DNA from: Erythroxylum novogranatense
Taxonomy: Eukaryota; Streptophyta; Magnoliopsida; Malpighiales; Erythroxylaceae
NCBI GenBank assembly: GCA_029891385.1
Contig: CM057233.1
Location: forward strand, 47,136,063-47,200,062
Length of the DNA stretch: 64,000 nucleotides
Direction of reading: 5' to 3'
Part shown: positions 10,231 to 21,700 of the stretch, one piece after another
How the letters are laid out: every line of letters begins with the position of its first letter
Position numbering within the stretch: the first letter of the stretch is position 1
Position numbers and translations under genes: made by a program
Notes under the pieces: model-generated
Database searches by the model: none
Told to the model about the DNA's origin: nothing
Seen by the model: only the letters and a program-made list of their open reading frames with translations

Positions 10231-10252
10231 AAAAAGTAACGAAGAAAAGAAT
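10231..10252 (+). repeat. 22-bp direct repeat, left copy
   Basis: AAAAAGTAACGAAGAAAAGA plus AT here is repeated exactly at 12434-12455. The left copy overlaps the first base of an LTR start (TGTTAAG at 10252). Confidence 0.6.
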
Positions 10253-10930
10253 GTTAAGTCAAATGACTTTATATAAATGATTTTGATGAATAAGAAGAGG
10301 AGTTAAGAAAAACAGACGAAGTTGAAAAACTGACGAAGTTGAACAATAGACGAAGTTGCAAAATAGACGAAGTCAGAAAAACAGACAGAGTTGAAAAATA
10401 GACGAAGTTGAAAAAATAGACGAAGTCAAAAAAATAGACGAAGTCAGAAAAACTGATTAACACATTATAAATGACTACAAGAAAGATAAACATTGTTACA
10501 ATTTTTCCATTAGATTATATTTCCAGTATAACAACATTCTTCATTCAATGCTTGCTATTTTCTTAGAATCTGCTTCTTTTTTGTCCATAATCTTCAAACT
10601 CAAACGCGTTATTTTTCCTTCTCTGCTTCGTCTCATTCTTTCCACCATTTTTCCACAGATCAGTCAACAGATGACCCCTGTTTGTCATTTTTTCGCCAAG
10701 GTGTTGAAGATTTTCCATTAGATTATCTATCCAGTATAACAACTGCTTTTGCTTTCGTCTGTTTTTCTTCTTTCGTCTGCTTTTCAACGTCTTACTACTT
10801 CAACTTATTTTTGCTTCTTTGAGCTTGCTCTTGTTCTTCTTTATTCAAAACATAGATTGATGTTTCAATTGATAGCTGAGCTATGTTTTTGCCTATCTCT
10901 AGGAAAATCATTTCGAGTACTGCCCCTTAT
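10252..10930 (+). repeat. Sirevirus-like LTR, second plus-strand copy with GACGAAGTTG array
   Basis: Starts TGTTAAGTCAAATGACTTTA. It is followed at 10305-10450 by an array of GACGAAGTTGAAAAA-type units and at 10749-10790 by the complementary form CTTTCGTCTGTTTTTCTTC. The spread of both strands' motifs makes parts of the LTR self-complementary. The right boundary is uncertain, as I found no CA end with a primer site. Confidence 0.5.
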
Positions 10931-10969
10931 TTAATACCACGCAACTCTTCAAGTCTCACCTTCCATATG

Positions 10970-11175
10970 GTCCCCTAACAACTCTATATTTAAACTTTAT
11001 ATCCTTTCTCCTCTAACTTCAGTCAAACGATTCATACCCTCTTCTTTTGCCTTCTTCTTGTTTAACCTAAATACATCTCATTCTCCATTCTAGAAAGATA
11101 GCAATAGTCAAGCTTATTTCTTCTATTTCAACAAACAAAGAACGAACGTTCAGGTCAGTAACCGATTCTTTTCTC
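10970..11175 (+). promoter_or_regulatory. Promoter and leader-like stretch
   Basis: A TATA-like CTATATTTAAAC near 10982 is followed by a pyrimidine-rich leader and a possible splice donor, CAG followed by GTCAGT, near 11152. It resembles the leaders before the env-like genes at 33801 and 36584 (TATA-like box, then CTTCAG and a pyrimidine-rich leader). No matching gene follows, so its status is uncertain. Confidence 0.25.
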
Positions 11176-11456
11176 GATTACTTTTTTCATCCTAATTTTT
11201 TCAATTTATAATGTCAACAAAACCCTTTCTTTATCTTTACGCAACATTTTTTATAGGTTCCCTCCTTATTCTATGCTACATTTTGCCACTCCAACCTTCG
11301 TCTTATTCTTGCTTCTCAATAAAGTTGTGAAATAATTATCACATTTATACACTAATTTCGTTATTTTAATGCCAAATATGAATTTCAGCTATTTCGAGCG
11401 CAAAAGATATTTGAAAAATGCCATAAAGGAGACATATGATCGTCAAAATCAGCTAG

Positions 11457-11636
11457 ATGAGTTACTTATCCAATACCCATGCGTGGAATAAAAAGGCACA
11501 TAGTAGTTCAGATGGACTTCGCTGCGTCGAGATGTATGAAACTAGTCGAATAATAAAGATGGCCAACGATCTCAAAGAAGTAAACTTCGAGACTAGGAAA
11601 TTTTATAAAGCACACATTAAAAAACTTATAGATTAA
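11457..11636 (+). CDS. Possible short exon or orphan ORF (59 codons), unrecognised
   Basis: An ATG frame encodes a charged 59-residue peptide (containing LRCVEMYETSRIIKMANDL and KEVNFETRKFYKAHIKKL) and ends at TAA. A pyrimidine-AG acceptor-like sequence (AATTTCAG) lies about 65 bp upstream, and a donor-like sequence (CAGGTCAGT) lies near 11152, so a spliced transcript is conceivable. I do not recognise the peptide. There is no second supporting exon, and the surroundings are repeats. It could equally be a chance frame. Confidence 0.15.
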   Translation: MSYLSNTHAWNKKAHSSSDGLRCVEMYETSRIIKMANDLKEVNFETRKFYKAHIKKLID

Positions 11637-11639
11637 GGT

Positions 11640-13015
11640 ATCTTTATACTGCAAATGTCAGTAGTAGACATGTAAACTATTTTTATCTTATCTGAAAGAA
11701 AGTCATTTCATCTTAGTTCTTCTCCCAACCGATGATTATTTCATTACATTTTCATATTATTTTTATTTAATCATCATGTTAAATTTTGCCTATGTATAAA
11801 TTCATCACACTTTCATCACGCATTTCTTGCAGTGTTATCTACTAGTTTATATAATCTATAAATAAAGTTTTTTATGAAGTAATTAGAATGAATTGATTAA
11901 ACATTTGTATGAATGTATCATTAACTCATCTTCCTTAAAAACTCCAAGTTCAAAACTCCACTTAAGGTACAAATTTTTAGTTGATGAAAAAATTTATTTT
12001 ACAAAACATGATAATAATGAATGAAACATTAACATATAATTATCCTAAAATGTTATACATTAACATAATATAATCCTACAAATGTAACACATTAACACAA
12101 TATAATCGTAAAAATCTAATAGCTACTATTTAACTATATAAACATGAATATCACGGGTTTAATCGCATTCGTAAACAACAAATTAGATAATCACAAATAA
12201 AATTGGTAAAATGTAATAAATGAAGATTCAAAATTAAAATTAGATTAAAACCACAGATGAAAATTGACATTATCATGTAACAGTTGATGGGAAAAATATT
12301 AAACAGATAGCATTTTATATTTTCCAAAAAAATGGTAATGAAAGAAAAATTAACACAAAATTATCCAAAAATATAATACATTTACACAATATAATGTGAT
12401 CATAAATGAAAGTGATCAAAATTTAATAAATTGAAAAAGTAACGAAGAAAAGAATAACTTACGAATGGTGATAGTCTCTTCTTTACTTAAATAGAAAATC
12501 TAAATTTTCTTCTTCTTTGCTAAAACAAGAAATTTGATTTGTTTTTGCTTGAAGTCAAAGAAAGGTGATATGAAAAGGTAGGTTAGAGAAGTTATATTTG
12601 TATAAAGACATTGTTTGATTCATTAGTTGGAAGAAGAAGAAATATGATCTGAGTTAGGTTAGAGAACTTACGTTAAATAGCAAGATATAAAGACATTTAA
12701 TTCTTTATGTAGAGAAATAATTACGATGCAACTTCTTTTAATTGGAAAACGACTAAAGTAAATGTAAAATATATTCAATGTTTAAAGTAACATTAATTAT
12801 TTGCAAATTTCAACTATAACAACCAAATAAATTACCAATTTAAATAGTCAACTAATGAATTCAAAATATTGTCTACCTGAAATAGCTGGTGTATCCCTAA
12901 AAATACTCATTCATATCTATTTGAAAGATTTACAGATATTTATACAATTTTATCTTTCGGCTGGAAAGGAGTAGAAGTAAGTTATGGAAAATTTGAAATA
13001 TCTCATGGGTTTAGG
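11640..13015. other. AT-rich intergenic sequence
   Basis: No gene seen. The right copy of the 22-bp direct repeat (12434-12455) lies inside it. The rest is unstructured AT-rich DNA. Confidence 0.5.
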
Positions 13016-13024
13016 AAAGATATT

Positions 13025-13370
13025 GATGAGGAGAAAAAGAATTTAAGAAGGTTTTATGTCATGGGTGTGACTTAGACATAGATGAGGAGAAAAAGAATTT
13101 AAGAAGGTTTTATGTCAAGGGTGTGACTTAGACATAGATGAGGAGAAAACGAATTTTAAAAGGTTTTATGTCAAGAGTGTGACATGTTAAGTCACACCCG
13201 TGACAACTTCTATGTTAATTTTTCCTTCAAGTCACACCCGTCCCGTGACACCATCTATGTTAATTTTTCCTTCTTCACGGGTGTGACTTAACAACTCATA
13301 CCCATGACACTTCTTCATGGGTGTGACATATTAAGTCACACCCGTGACACCTTCTTCGTGTCTTTTTTTT
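13025..13370. repeat. 56-bp tandem repeat (x3) running into a foldback of GTGTGACTTA
   Basis: A unit starting GATGAGGAGAAAAAGAATTT repeats at 13025, 13081 and 13137 (period 56), each ending in GGGTGTGACTTAGACATA. From 13185 the motif appears inverted as TAAGTCACACCC, then again forward near 13276 and inverted near 13335. The tract can therefore fold into several alternative hairpins. No coding frame or transposase was seen. Confidence 0.7.
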
Positions 13371-13379
13371 CTTCTTCTA

Positions 13380-14940
13380 ATTAACTTTTAACTATACAAA
13401 TTAAATAAATGTGCAAAGAATAAATCAGTTTTATATAATTAGTAATTAAACTTCTTTAATTAATTAAATAATCTTCAAGTAATTCTTTTAATTAAATTCT
13501 AATTTAATTAATCATCATATCAAGTTAAGTTTAATTAATGGAATAGTTAATAATTTAAGTAATTAATGGACATTATTATTATCATCATTTAAATCGAATT
13601 TAGCTAACTAGTTAATTAACTAATTATATTTTAAATAAGTAATAATATTTACAAGTGTTTAATATATTATAATTAATTAAGAATAATTAATAAAATTTTA
13701 ATTAACTAATCAATGATTTAATAAAAATGTGAAAAGAAAATATTTATGATGCAGAAAATTAATTATATATTAATTATTATTAATTATAACTAAATAAACT
13801 TAACACTTAACGATCAATAGTTAATTTATAATAATTAATAAATTAATAAATTTGTTATATTTTAATTATCAACAATTAAACCAAATTTAGCTAATAATTT
13901 AATTAACTAATTATATTTTAAATAAGCAATTAACTGAATAAATTTAACTCTTAACGATCAATAATTATTTGATAAACAAATTATAATTTAATAAAGTAAT
14001 TAATTTATTATATTAATCATCAACAATTAAACCAAGTTTAGCTAATTAGTTAATTAACTGATTATATTTTAAATAAGTAATTATATTTTTATACGTGTTA
14101 AATATATTGTTGATTAATTAAAATTGATCAATAATATTTTAATTAAGTAATCAATGATTTAACATAAAATGTGATAAAATTATATAGGCATAATAGTATC
14201 GAATAGTCACAGGCATGACTACCTCCATACTACTATATAACAATTAATAATAATTGATGTAGTGACATATATAATAAATATCAATATTTACTAATTAATC
14301 AATTAATTATATTTTAATACATCAATGAATTGATTATATATTAATTATAATTAATTATAACTGAATAAACCTAATAACTAATTAACAAATAAATTATATT
14401 TTAATGAATCAATTAATTTATTATATTATAATTACTATTAATTATATCAAAATTAATTAATTAACTATGATTTTAGTATATTAGATTATAGAATGAAAAA
14501 TAGTAACTCTATAGATAGTTAAGCAATCAATGTATTAATTATAAGTTAATCAGTAAGTTAATTAAATATAAATTACAATTTATTAAAAGGACAAAAAATA
14601 TATGGGCTAATTAGTCATTATTACTAATTAATTAATTAATTAATTAATTATATTCTATTTAACACATCAATTAATTAATTATATATTCATTATTATTCAT
14701 TATAATTGAATAAACTCAACAGATAATAACAAAAATTAATTTATTAATAAATTATAATTTAATAAAATAATTAATTCATTATATTATAATTATCAGTAGT
14801 TAAACCGAAATTAACTAATTTATTAATTAATTAAATATATTTTAAATAATAAATTAATTTTTATATGTGTTAAATATATTATAATTCATTAATACAAATT
14901 AAAATTATTTTATTAATTAATCAATGATTTAATAAAAAGC
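13380..14940. repeat. Very AT-rich DNA with a diverged repeat of about 150 bp
   Basis: A unit with the series tTTAGCTAAcTaGTTAATTAA, then ATATTTTAAATAAGTAAT, then AATCAATGATTTAA recurs near 13593, 13880 (partial), 14032 and 14804 with heavy divergence. A run of TTAA/ATTA repeats lies at 14620-14650. No gene. Such DNA could act as a matrix-attachment region, but that is only a suggestion. Confidence 0.55.
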
Positions 14941-15836
14941 ATGGGAGTCATGCCTGTAACTGTTTGTACATGATCATGCAATCCCTCTTTTTTCTCCTTG
15001 TGCAAGATCATACACTATCTATTTTCTTCTCAGATTCATAGATGGCAATTTTCTTCCTCTTCTTTCTCCCTTTTGATAAATATTCCATTTCTAACTATTT
15101 CTCAATAATCCTCTCCTCATTTCAGTGGATGCATGCATCAATTTACAAACATTAAAACATCATCAAAAAATCATTTACGATACCCATAAAACTTAAAACA
15201 TAACTTAATTCAGCAAAATTCCAGCAGTTGAGAATGGACAAGAGGATTTCAGTGGATGGAGAAAAACGAGAATAAACATAAACAAAACAATATACGGACT
15301 GAAGTGCTTACTTTGATGTAAGAATCAAAAGCCAAATACACGAACATGAATACTAGATGTTTCGGTGATGGATAAACAAAGAGACAGTTTTGATGTTTGT
15401 GATTTCAGCGAAGAACAAACAAGAGAGCTGCAGAAAGTTCCATACAAAAACGTGACAATGGAGAGAAAGAAAAATGTGTTATGAGTTTGTTGGTTGAAAT
15501 TTCAAGTCATTTAAAATTTCAAGTCATTTAAAGTTCAAGAGAAGAAGTTATAGTCAAAAGAACGAAGAATATTCGATCAGATTTTCAGTTGAAGTTAGCT
15601 TGTGTAAGGAAACTTGGATCCGAGACATCTGGCTTATAAATCATCCTTAGTAGTAGTACTCCTATTTGAAAATGATAGAACAAAAAACGTTATCTATTTT
15701 CTTATTCTTTTGGCAAACCCAGTAAGAAAAACAAGATTGGCGCATTCCACGGCACCATAAGTAGATCGATGATACCAAGTTGTAGTGAAGAACCTTATAT
15801 GATGCAGAAAGAAGATCAAGAACTCAACATCATGCA
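14941..15836. other. Intergenic sequence downstream of the LTP-like gene
   Basis: No supported gene. I looked here on the minus strand for the missing 3' exon (linker and GPI signal) of the lipid-transfer-protein gene and did not find it. Confidence 0.4.
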
Positions 15837-15895
15837 TCAATCTACCCTCAACAAACAACCACATAAAGTAATAGATATGAGAGTCATGAACTCAC

Positions 15896-16257
15896 TAGGG
15901 CAGTAGCTGACGGTAGCATTTTGAAGTTGGCAAGCAGAAGGTAGCTGAAGAAGTCTAGCCTCCTGAATACCCAAACTTCTCAACTGAGAGTTTCCAGATC
16001 CAGTACTATGAGTCTGCTGCATAATATAACACAAGCACTTGGCATCGCTTCCTTTCACTTCTTGCACAGCACTGCAACAATCCTTTGTTGGCGTATCAGC
16101 TTTCCCTATGGCATAGTTCAACTATGCACTTCATCATCTTCTGGAAATCATCCTGACACTCCTGGCTTAAGCTCTCCCCACTAACTACTAAAAAACCCGA
16201 ATTACTCCACACAAACCACAAGAGCAAGAGACAACCCCAGACCCGCCCTCCCATCAT
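15896..16257 (-). pseudogene. Lipid-transfer-like protein (GPI-anchored LTP type), broken first exon
   Basis: Minus-strand first exon of a non-specific lipid-transfer-like protein, a secreted lipid-binding protein usually tethered to the plasma membrane by a GPI anchor. It starts MMGGRVWGCLLLLWFVWSNS, a clear signal peptide. The eight-cysteine pattern follows: C in QECQDD, C in MMKC, CC in TKDCCS, CxC in KCLCYIM, C in PSACQL and C in VSYCP. LGIQEARLLQLPSACQLQNA matches the family closely. A single-base frameshift near 16122 separates Cys2 from the CC pair, and the original frame stops at 16096. After SYCP the sequence is CCCTA followed by GTGAGT, a good splice donor at the place where this family has an intron. 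No second exon is visible. The frameshift could be real or a read error. Confidence 0.8.
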
Positions 16258-16287
16258 CTTCACTGCAAGGATACGAATTGGAAACTT

Positions 16288-16305
16288 TAGTATATAATAT
16301 AACAA
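16288..16305 (-). promoter_or_regulatory. TATA-like box upstream of the LTP-like gene
   Basis: The minus strand reads TTATATTATATACT about 35-45 bp before the chosen ATG at 16257. That would give a very short leader, so the real promoter may lie further up. Confidence 0.3.
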
Positions 16306-16564
16306 ACAATGGTTGATAGATATATGAGAAAACAAGGAGAAAGATGGCAGCAACCTTGACCGTCCAAGATGGCAGCAACCGCCCACAATATTCGAGATCA
16401 ACAGCGTAGATCTGAGTTGCAGATGCCAAGTCAAACAGGCAGTGAGACCATTAATGAAGGTGCTTATTGAGCAGTTGGACCGTCATAAGGTCCCATAGTT
16501 ATTCAGCCGTCCAGTCTACAGCCAACAATATCTTTGCCTTCAATGAGGTTCAGCATTAGACAAA

Positions 16565-16573
16565 CCACGTGTC
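16565..16573 (-). promoter_or_regulatory. G-box / ABRE-like element
   Basis: CCACGTGTC contains the palindromic G-box CACGTG (16566-16571) about 310 bp upstream of the LTP-like start. A second CCACGT core lies 17 bp away (16583-16588). Paired ACGT elements are typical of abscisic-acid or light-responsive plant promoters, and many LTP genes are stress-induced. The functional link is inference. Confidence 0.4.
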
Positions 16574-16978
16574 AGAGAATATCCACGTAGCAGTGATGCT
16601 ATGTTTTAATGCCGAATTCTAATGCATGGCCTTGATTGTTCTGCCTCCATTCTGGATCGTCCGATTCTGACTTGGTATTGTGATATCCGTTCAACTGGTT
16701 TCTTCCTACTAATGTAGTGAATGATAACCTATCTTCTGTAAGTTTAATGAAAAACGCTTTTGGATAATCCTACCCAATGACAAACGCGCGATCATACCTT
16801 ACAAAAAGAGATATTGTAGAAGTTCAAAATATCATAATATGGGTTACTCTTACTCGCGTGTATAATAAGAACTTTAAATGTGTTTGAATGGAAGTGGAAA
16901 TAGGTTCATTTCAAAATTGTATTTAATTTTAAATAATTAATTAAAATATAATATTCATATTTAATAATTTATTTATTA

Positions 16979-17050
16979 GCTCAAAATAAAGTAGACATTA
17001 AATTCAAGGTCTATATTTAATCGAATAATGTATGATAAAAATGATTAAAT
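16979..17050 (+). repeat. LTR-like repeat family L, copy 1, left part
   Basis: CAAAATAAAGTAGACATTAA to TGATTAAAT aligns with 31950-32025 (CAAAATAGAGTAGATATTAA). The copy is split by the copia insertion at 17051-23331 and resumes at 23337. Confidence 0.7.
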
Positions 17051-17505
17051 TGATAGAATTTTATCATAATTGTAGACTAGCATAATTGAAATTATTTTGT
17101 ACAAATCCCGATTAATTAGATGTCAATTGTAATTCTCTTTTAACGTGTCATTGGGCTTTGTGTTCAGGGCTTGCTATGATGGGTAGGCTTGACCCATGTA
17201 TTATAAAGCACGGAGGCCTCTCTTTAATGACCTTTAAAAATACAATTCTTCTATTGAAATCAGATGTCTTTTTTTCGATTAAGGATTCGGAATAGCAGTA
17301 GCAAATCCTCTACATCTCTATCTCGTCTCTGTCTCTGTCGCTCTCGCTTGACTTCAAAGAAAACAACAATGGGTTCAAAGTTTCCCCAATTTCTAGGTAT
17401 TTATCAATCCAATTATTGAATATAGTATATTGCAATTCTAAAGTTAATTATTTGTGTTGATTAATTATGAAATTAATCTGTATTTTCGGATTGAATTTTC
17501 TTTCA
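17051..17505 (+). repeat. 5' LTR of the nested copia element
   Basis: TGATAGAATTTTATCATAAT to GAATTTTCTTTCA. A TATA-like TATTATAAAG lies near 17199, a plausible promoter for the element transcript. Confidence 0.9.
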
Positions 17506-17507
17506 AT

Positions 17508-17519
17508 TGGTATCAGAGT
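17508..17519 (+). other. Primer binding site
   Basis: TGGTATCAGAGT, 2 bp after the LTR end, matches initiator tRNA-Met at 11 of 12 positions (T for the last C). Confidence 0.85.
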
Positions 17520-18735
17520 CAGTGAGCCCTAATTGTGACTGCTAATATGGTGTAATTTTTGGTATCTTATTTCATAGAATTTGGGGTTTGTCGATTTTTC
17601 TTGCTAATTGTGTTTTGTGAAATCGTTTTTATTATTGTTGCCATGCTTCGGTTTGGTGTTAGAGAATGCGGTAGGTATTGTCTTTTAAAACCCAAAGAAC
17701 CGAACCATTCACGTTTTTCTTTCGTTTTTTTTTCGAACCACATCGGTTTTTCGAACCATACACAGTAGGGTTTTTCACGAAATTGATAGAGGGGTTTGAT
17801 AGATCTATGAATTTCGAATCTAATGACGCAAATTTTGTTGAAAACGGATCAAAAATGAAGAAGTTATAGACGTTTTCGTGAACCGGGTCGGGCGACCTGA
17901 ATACCAGTCAGTCGGGTGAGGAAGATGACACCCGACCCTGCTGGCCCTCGCCCACGCGCACTGGTGGCGCGTGTGGGCGCGTGTGGCGACTTCCGGTGGT
18001 TTTTTTTCCCAATTTTTTTCCTACTTGCTCCACTTGCCCAGTACTATTTTATGGTATTTTTATGAAATTTTTTGAATCCTGAAATATTTTTTTTTATTTT
18101 TCTCAAATTTTAAAATTAATAAAAATATACTGTACTCTCCGAATTTTTCCTTGAAAATTTTTGTACTAATTCCTAGTATTATTTGGGCTTGTGGAGTCTT
18201 GTGTACTCTCAAAGTTATATAGTTATGCACCAAAATTAATTTTTGATGTTGTTTATGCATATAATGTTATATTATATGATTACTATGGTTAATTCTGTAA
18301 TTGTGGTGCTAATTGAACCTATGGGAACAATCTTGGGGAATGTTATTGGACTAATGTCATTCATTTTGTGTAATTGTGAGCTCGCCTATCGTGAGACCAA
18401 TTATTACAAATTGCTGTTGTGATGTTGTTATTGGGCATACATTAGATGCTATGTTAATGATGTAGTTACCCTATCGGTTTGTCTTTATCAATATGGTTTC
18501 TAATGTTTTGTTTAATTCATTGAATTATGTCTTTAAAATTTTCAATATCCTATCGATATTAGCTTTAGGGCATAGTTTAATGTTTTGGGTGATCTGTGTT
18601 GTAATTCGAGACCCTTGGGCAGGATTATAATTGCATGAGAACCTAGCTGTGTTGTTTGCCCAATTATGATAGTTTTTGATACATTTGCTAAATCTCCCTG
18701 CTTTGTATCAATTTCCAGCTTTAAATTCTTTGATT
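17520..18735 (+). other. Long untranslated leader of the nested copia element
   Basis: About 1.2 kb between the primer site and the first recognisable Gag sequence. It holds short open frames that I do not support as genes, and a GC-rich stretch at 17880-17990 with CCCGACC and GGCGCGTGTGG. Leaders of this length are unusual for a 6-kb copia element. Confidence 0.6.
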
Positions 18736-18737
18736 AA

Positions 18738-21700
18738 GCTGATGGGATCAATTATGAGGACTGGCTTGAATCTTTAAATCTGTTTTTGGCGGTTTCTAAT
18801 GTTGATGTTGCTCTCACTGAGGATGAGCCTGCACAACCCACAGTTGAGTCTTCCGCTGCAGATAAAGCTAAATATGATAAATGGGTCCGTGCTAATAAGG
18901 TTTGCTTGATGATCATCAAGTACACAATGGAGAAGACCATTAAAGAGAGCATCACAGAAACTGCTAATGCCAAAGATTATCTCAAGGCTGTTGGTAAAAA
19001 TTTTCAGAAGTTTGATAAGACTAAAAAATCTAATTACTTGTCTTTATTGTCAAAGACCAAGTATGATGATGTGGGTGGTGTTCCTCAAATCTTTGTCTGT
19101 TTTGAATCGAATCTGGTTGATGTTCCTCCTAATTCATGGTGGTTAGACACTGGTGCCACTATTTATGTAACGAACTCATTGCAGGAGTTCAAAAGTAGGC
19201 GGAGACCAAATAAAGGGGAGGTGATGGTGCAACTAGGAGATGGATCTAGTGTTAATGTTGAGCACATAGGAGTAGTTTCCTTGAAGTTGAGTAGTGGACA
19301 TGATTTGCTTTTGAAAGATGTTGTTTATGTGCCTTCTATGAGAAGGAATTTGATTTCAGTTTTTGTTTTACACAGTTGTGAATACAATTTCCATATAATC
19401 AATAATGGAATTGTTTTATAATATGATTCTGCTGTTGTTGGTTCTACAATTATGCGTGATGGATTGTTTATGCTAATTGCTAATTCTTCTCGTTTTGATC
19501 GACTGCATGATAATGTTAATGCTGTTGTTGGAGAGAAACATGGGAGAGTTGCTGAAAAATCTTCTATGTTGTGGCATAAACGGTTATGACATATCTCTAA
19601 GGAAAGAATGGAGAGGTTGATTAAGGAAACTATTTTACATGATTTGGACTTCTCTGATTTTGACACTTGTGTTAATTGCTTAAAGGGGAAGTTTACAACT
19701 AAAGTAAGAAAGGAGAAAATGATCAGGAAGGAGGAACCATTACAGATAATTCACACAGACATCTGTGGACCCATTACTCCTATTGCCATGGGAGGCAATA
19801 GGTACTTTATCACCTTCATTGACGATTTTTCACGGTATGGATGGATTGAATTGTTGCGTGAGAAATCTGAATCCTTGGATGCTTTTAAGTCACTCAAAAA
19901 TATTGTTGAATTGCAACTTGGGAAGCAGATCAAATGTGTAAGATCTGATAGAGGTGGTGAGTATTATGGTCGGTATGATGAAAATGAAAGAAACTCTGGC
20001 CCTTTTGCTAGATACTTGCAGGATTGTGGAATTGAGGCACAATATACCATGCCTGGCACTCCTCAACAAAATGGGATTGCAAAGAGGCGAAATCGTACTC
20101 TTATGGAGATGGTTAGGTGCATGCTTAGTCACTCCACCTTACCAGAGTTTTGTGGGGAGATGCTTCGAGGACTGCTGTTTATGTTCTCAATCATGTGCCT
20201 AGTAAGTCTGTGCCAAAGACTCCTTTTGAGCTGATATCAGGAAAGAAGCCTAGTTTGAATCATTTCCGTGTTTGGGGCTGTAAGGCTGAGGTGAGAATTT
20301 ATAATCCTCAGTTGAAGAAACTTGATCCTATAACTATTTCAGGTTACTTTATTGGTTATTGTACTGGCTCAAGAGGTTCAAGATTTTATTGTCCCAATCA
20401 CACTACTAGAGTCATTGAGTCAGATCGGGCTGTCTATTTTGAAGGAGACATGGAATATAATGAAAGGCATGAGTCTCGTGTTGTTGATTTTAGAGAGGAT
20501 CGTGTTATTGTTCCTACACCTATTGTTTTTTATCCTGAGGAGATTCAGACTCCTCTGATTCTTGATGATGTTGTTGATTCAGGAAATGATGTTGAAATTC
20601 CTCAACAGGTTGGCATTGATTCTGAAGTCCCAGATGTGGTTGTAGTTCCACCTAAGAGATCCGAAAGGATTCCTAAACCTACTGAGTCTTCTAAATTTCG
20701 AGACTATTATATTTATTTGGAGGAGCATGAATTCAATTTAGTTGAAGACTCAGATCCTATTTCTTTTCAGGATGCCATTTCTTGTTCTCGTAGTTCACAA
20801 TAGTTGGCAGCCATGGAAGATGAGTTGGCTTCTATGAGTATGAATGAAGTTTGGGATTTGGTGGAATTACCCAGTGGCTGTAAGACTGTTGGGTGTAAAT
20901 GGGTCTTTAAAACTAAACGTGATGTTAGAGGTGAGATAGAAAGGTATAAAGCCAAACTTGTTGCAAAGGGATATAACCAGAGGGAAGGTATAGATTATAA
21001 AGAGACTTTTTCCCCGGTCTCTACTAAAGATTCATTACGTATTGTGATGGCTTTAGTTGCTCATTTTGATTTGGAGCTCCATCAAATGGATGTGAAAACT
21101 GCTTTCCTGAATGGTGATTTGTATGAAGATGTGTTCATGAATCAACTTGCTGGTTTTGTTGAAAAAGGTAAGGAACATATGATATGCAAATTGAGAAAAT
21201 CCATTTATGGGCTGAAACAAGCCTCCAGACAATGGTATTTGAAGTTTGATCAAATTGTTTGCTCTCTTGGCTTCAAAGAAAATGTTGTTGATCAATGCAT
21301 TTACTTGAAGAATAGTGGGAGAAAATTCATTATTCTTGTCTTATATGTTGATGACATTCTTTTAGCTAGTAATGATGTGGACTTTCTTTCTGAGACTAAA
21401 CAAATATTGACAGCTCATTTTGATATGAAAGATCTTGGTGATGCTTCTTTTGTTTTGGGCATTGAAATTCATCGTGATAGATCTCGTGGAGTTTTTGGTT
21501 TGTCTCAGAAAAGATATATAGAAAGGGTTTTGAATAGATTCAACATGAAGACTTGTAATCCTTGCAGTGCACCCATTCAAAAGGGTGACAGACTCTCGAA
21601 TAGCCAGTGTCCTCAAAATGATAAAGATAAGTCAGAGATGGAAAAGGTCCCATATGCTTCTGCTGTTGGCAGTCTGATGTATGCTCAAGTTTGTACACGT

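Noticed and set aside
9519..10493. Minus-strand frames of repeated Phe/Ser/Val (for example 9812-9519)
   Set aside because: They are translations of the LTR purine arrays read in reverse. They are low-complexity and not genes.
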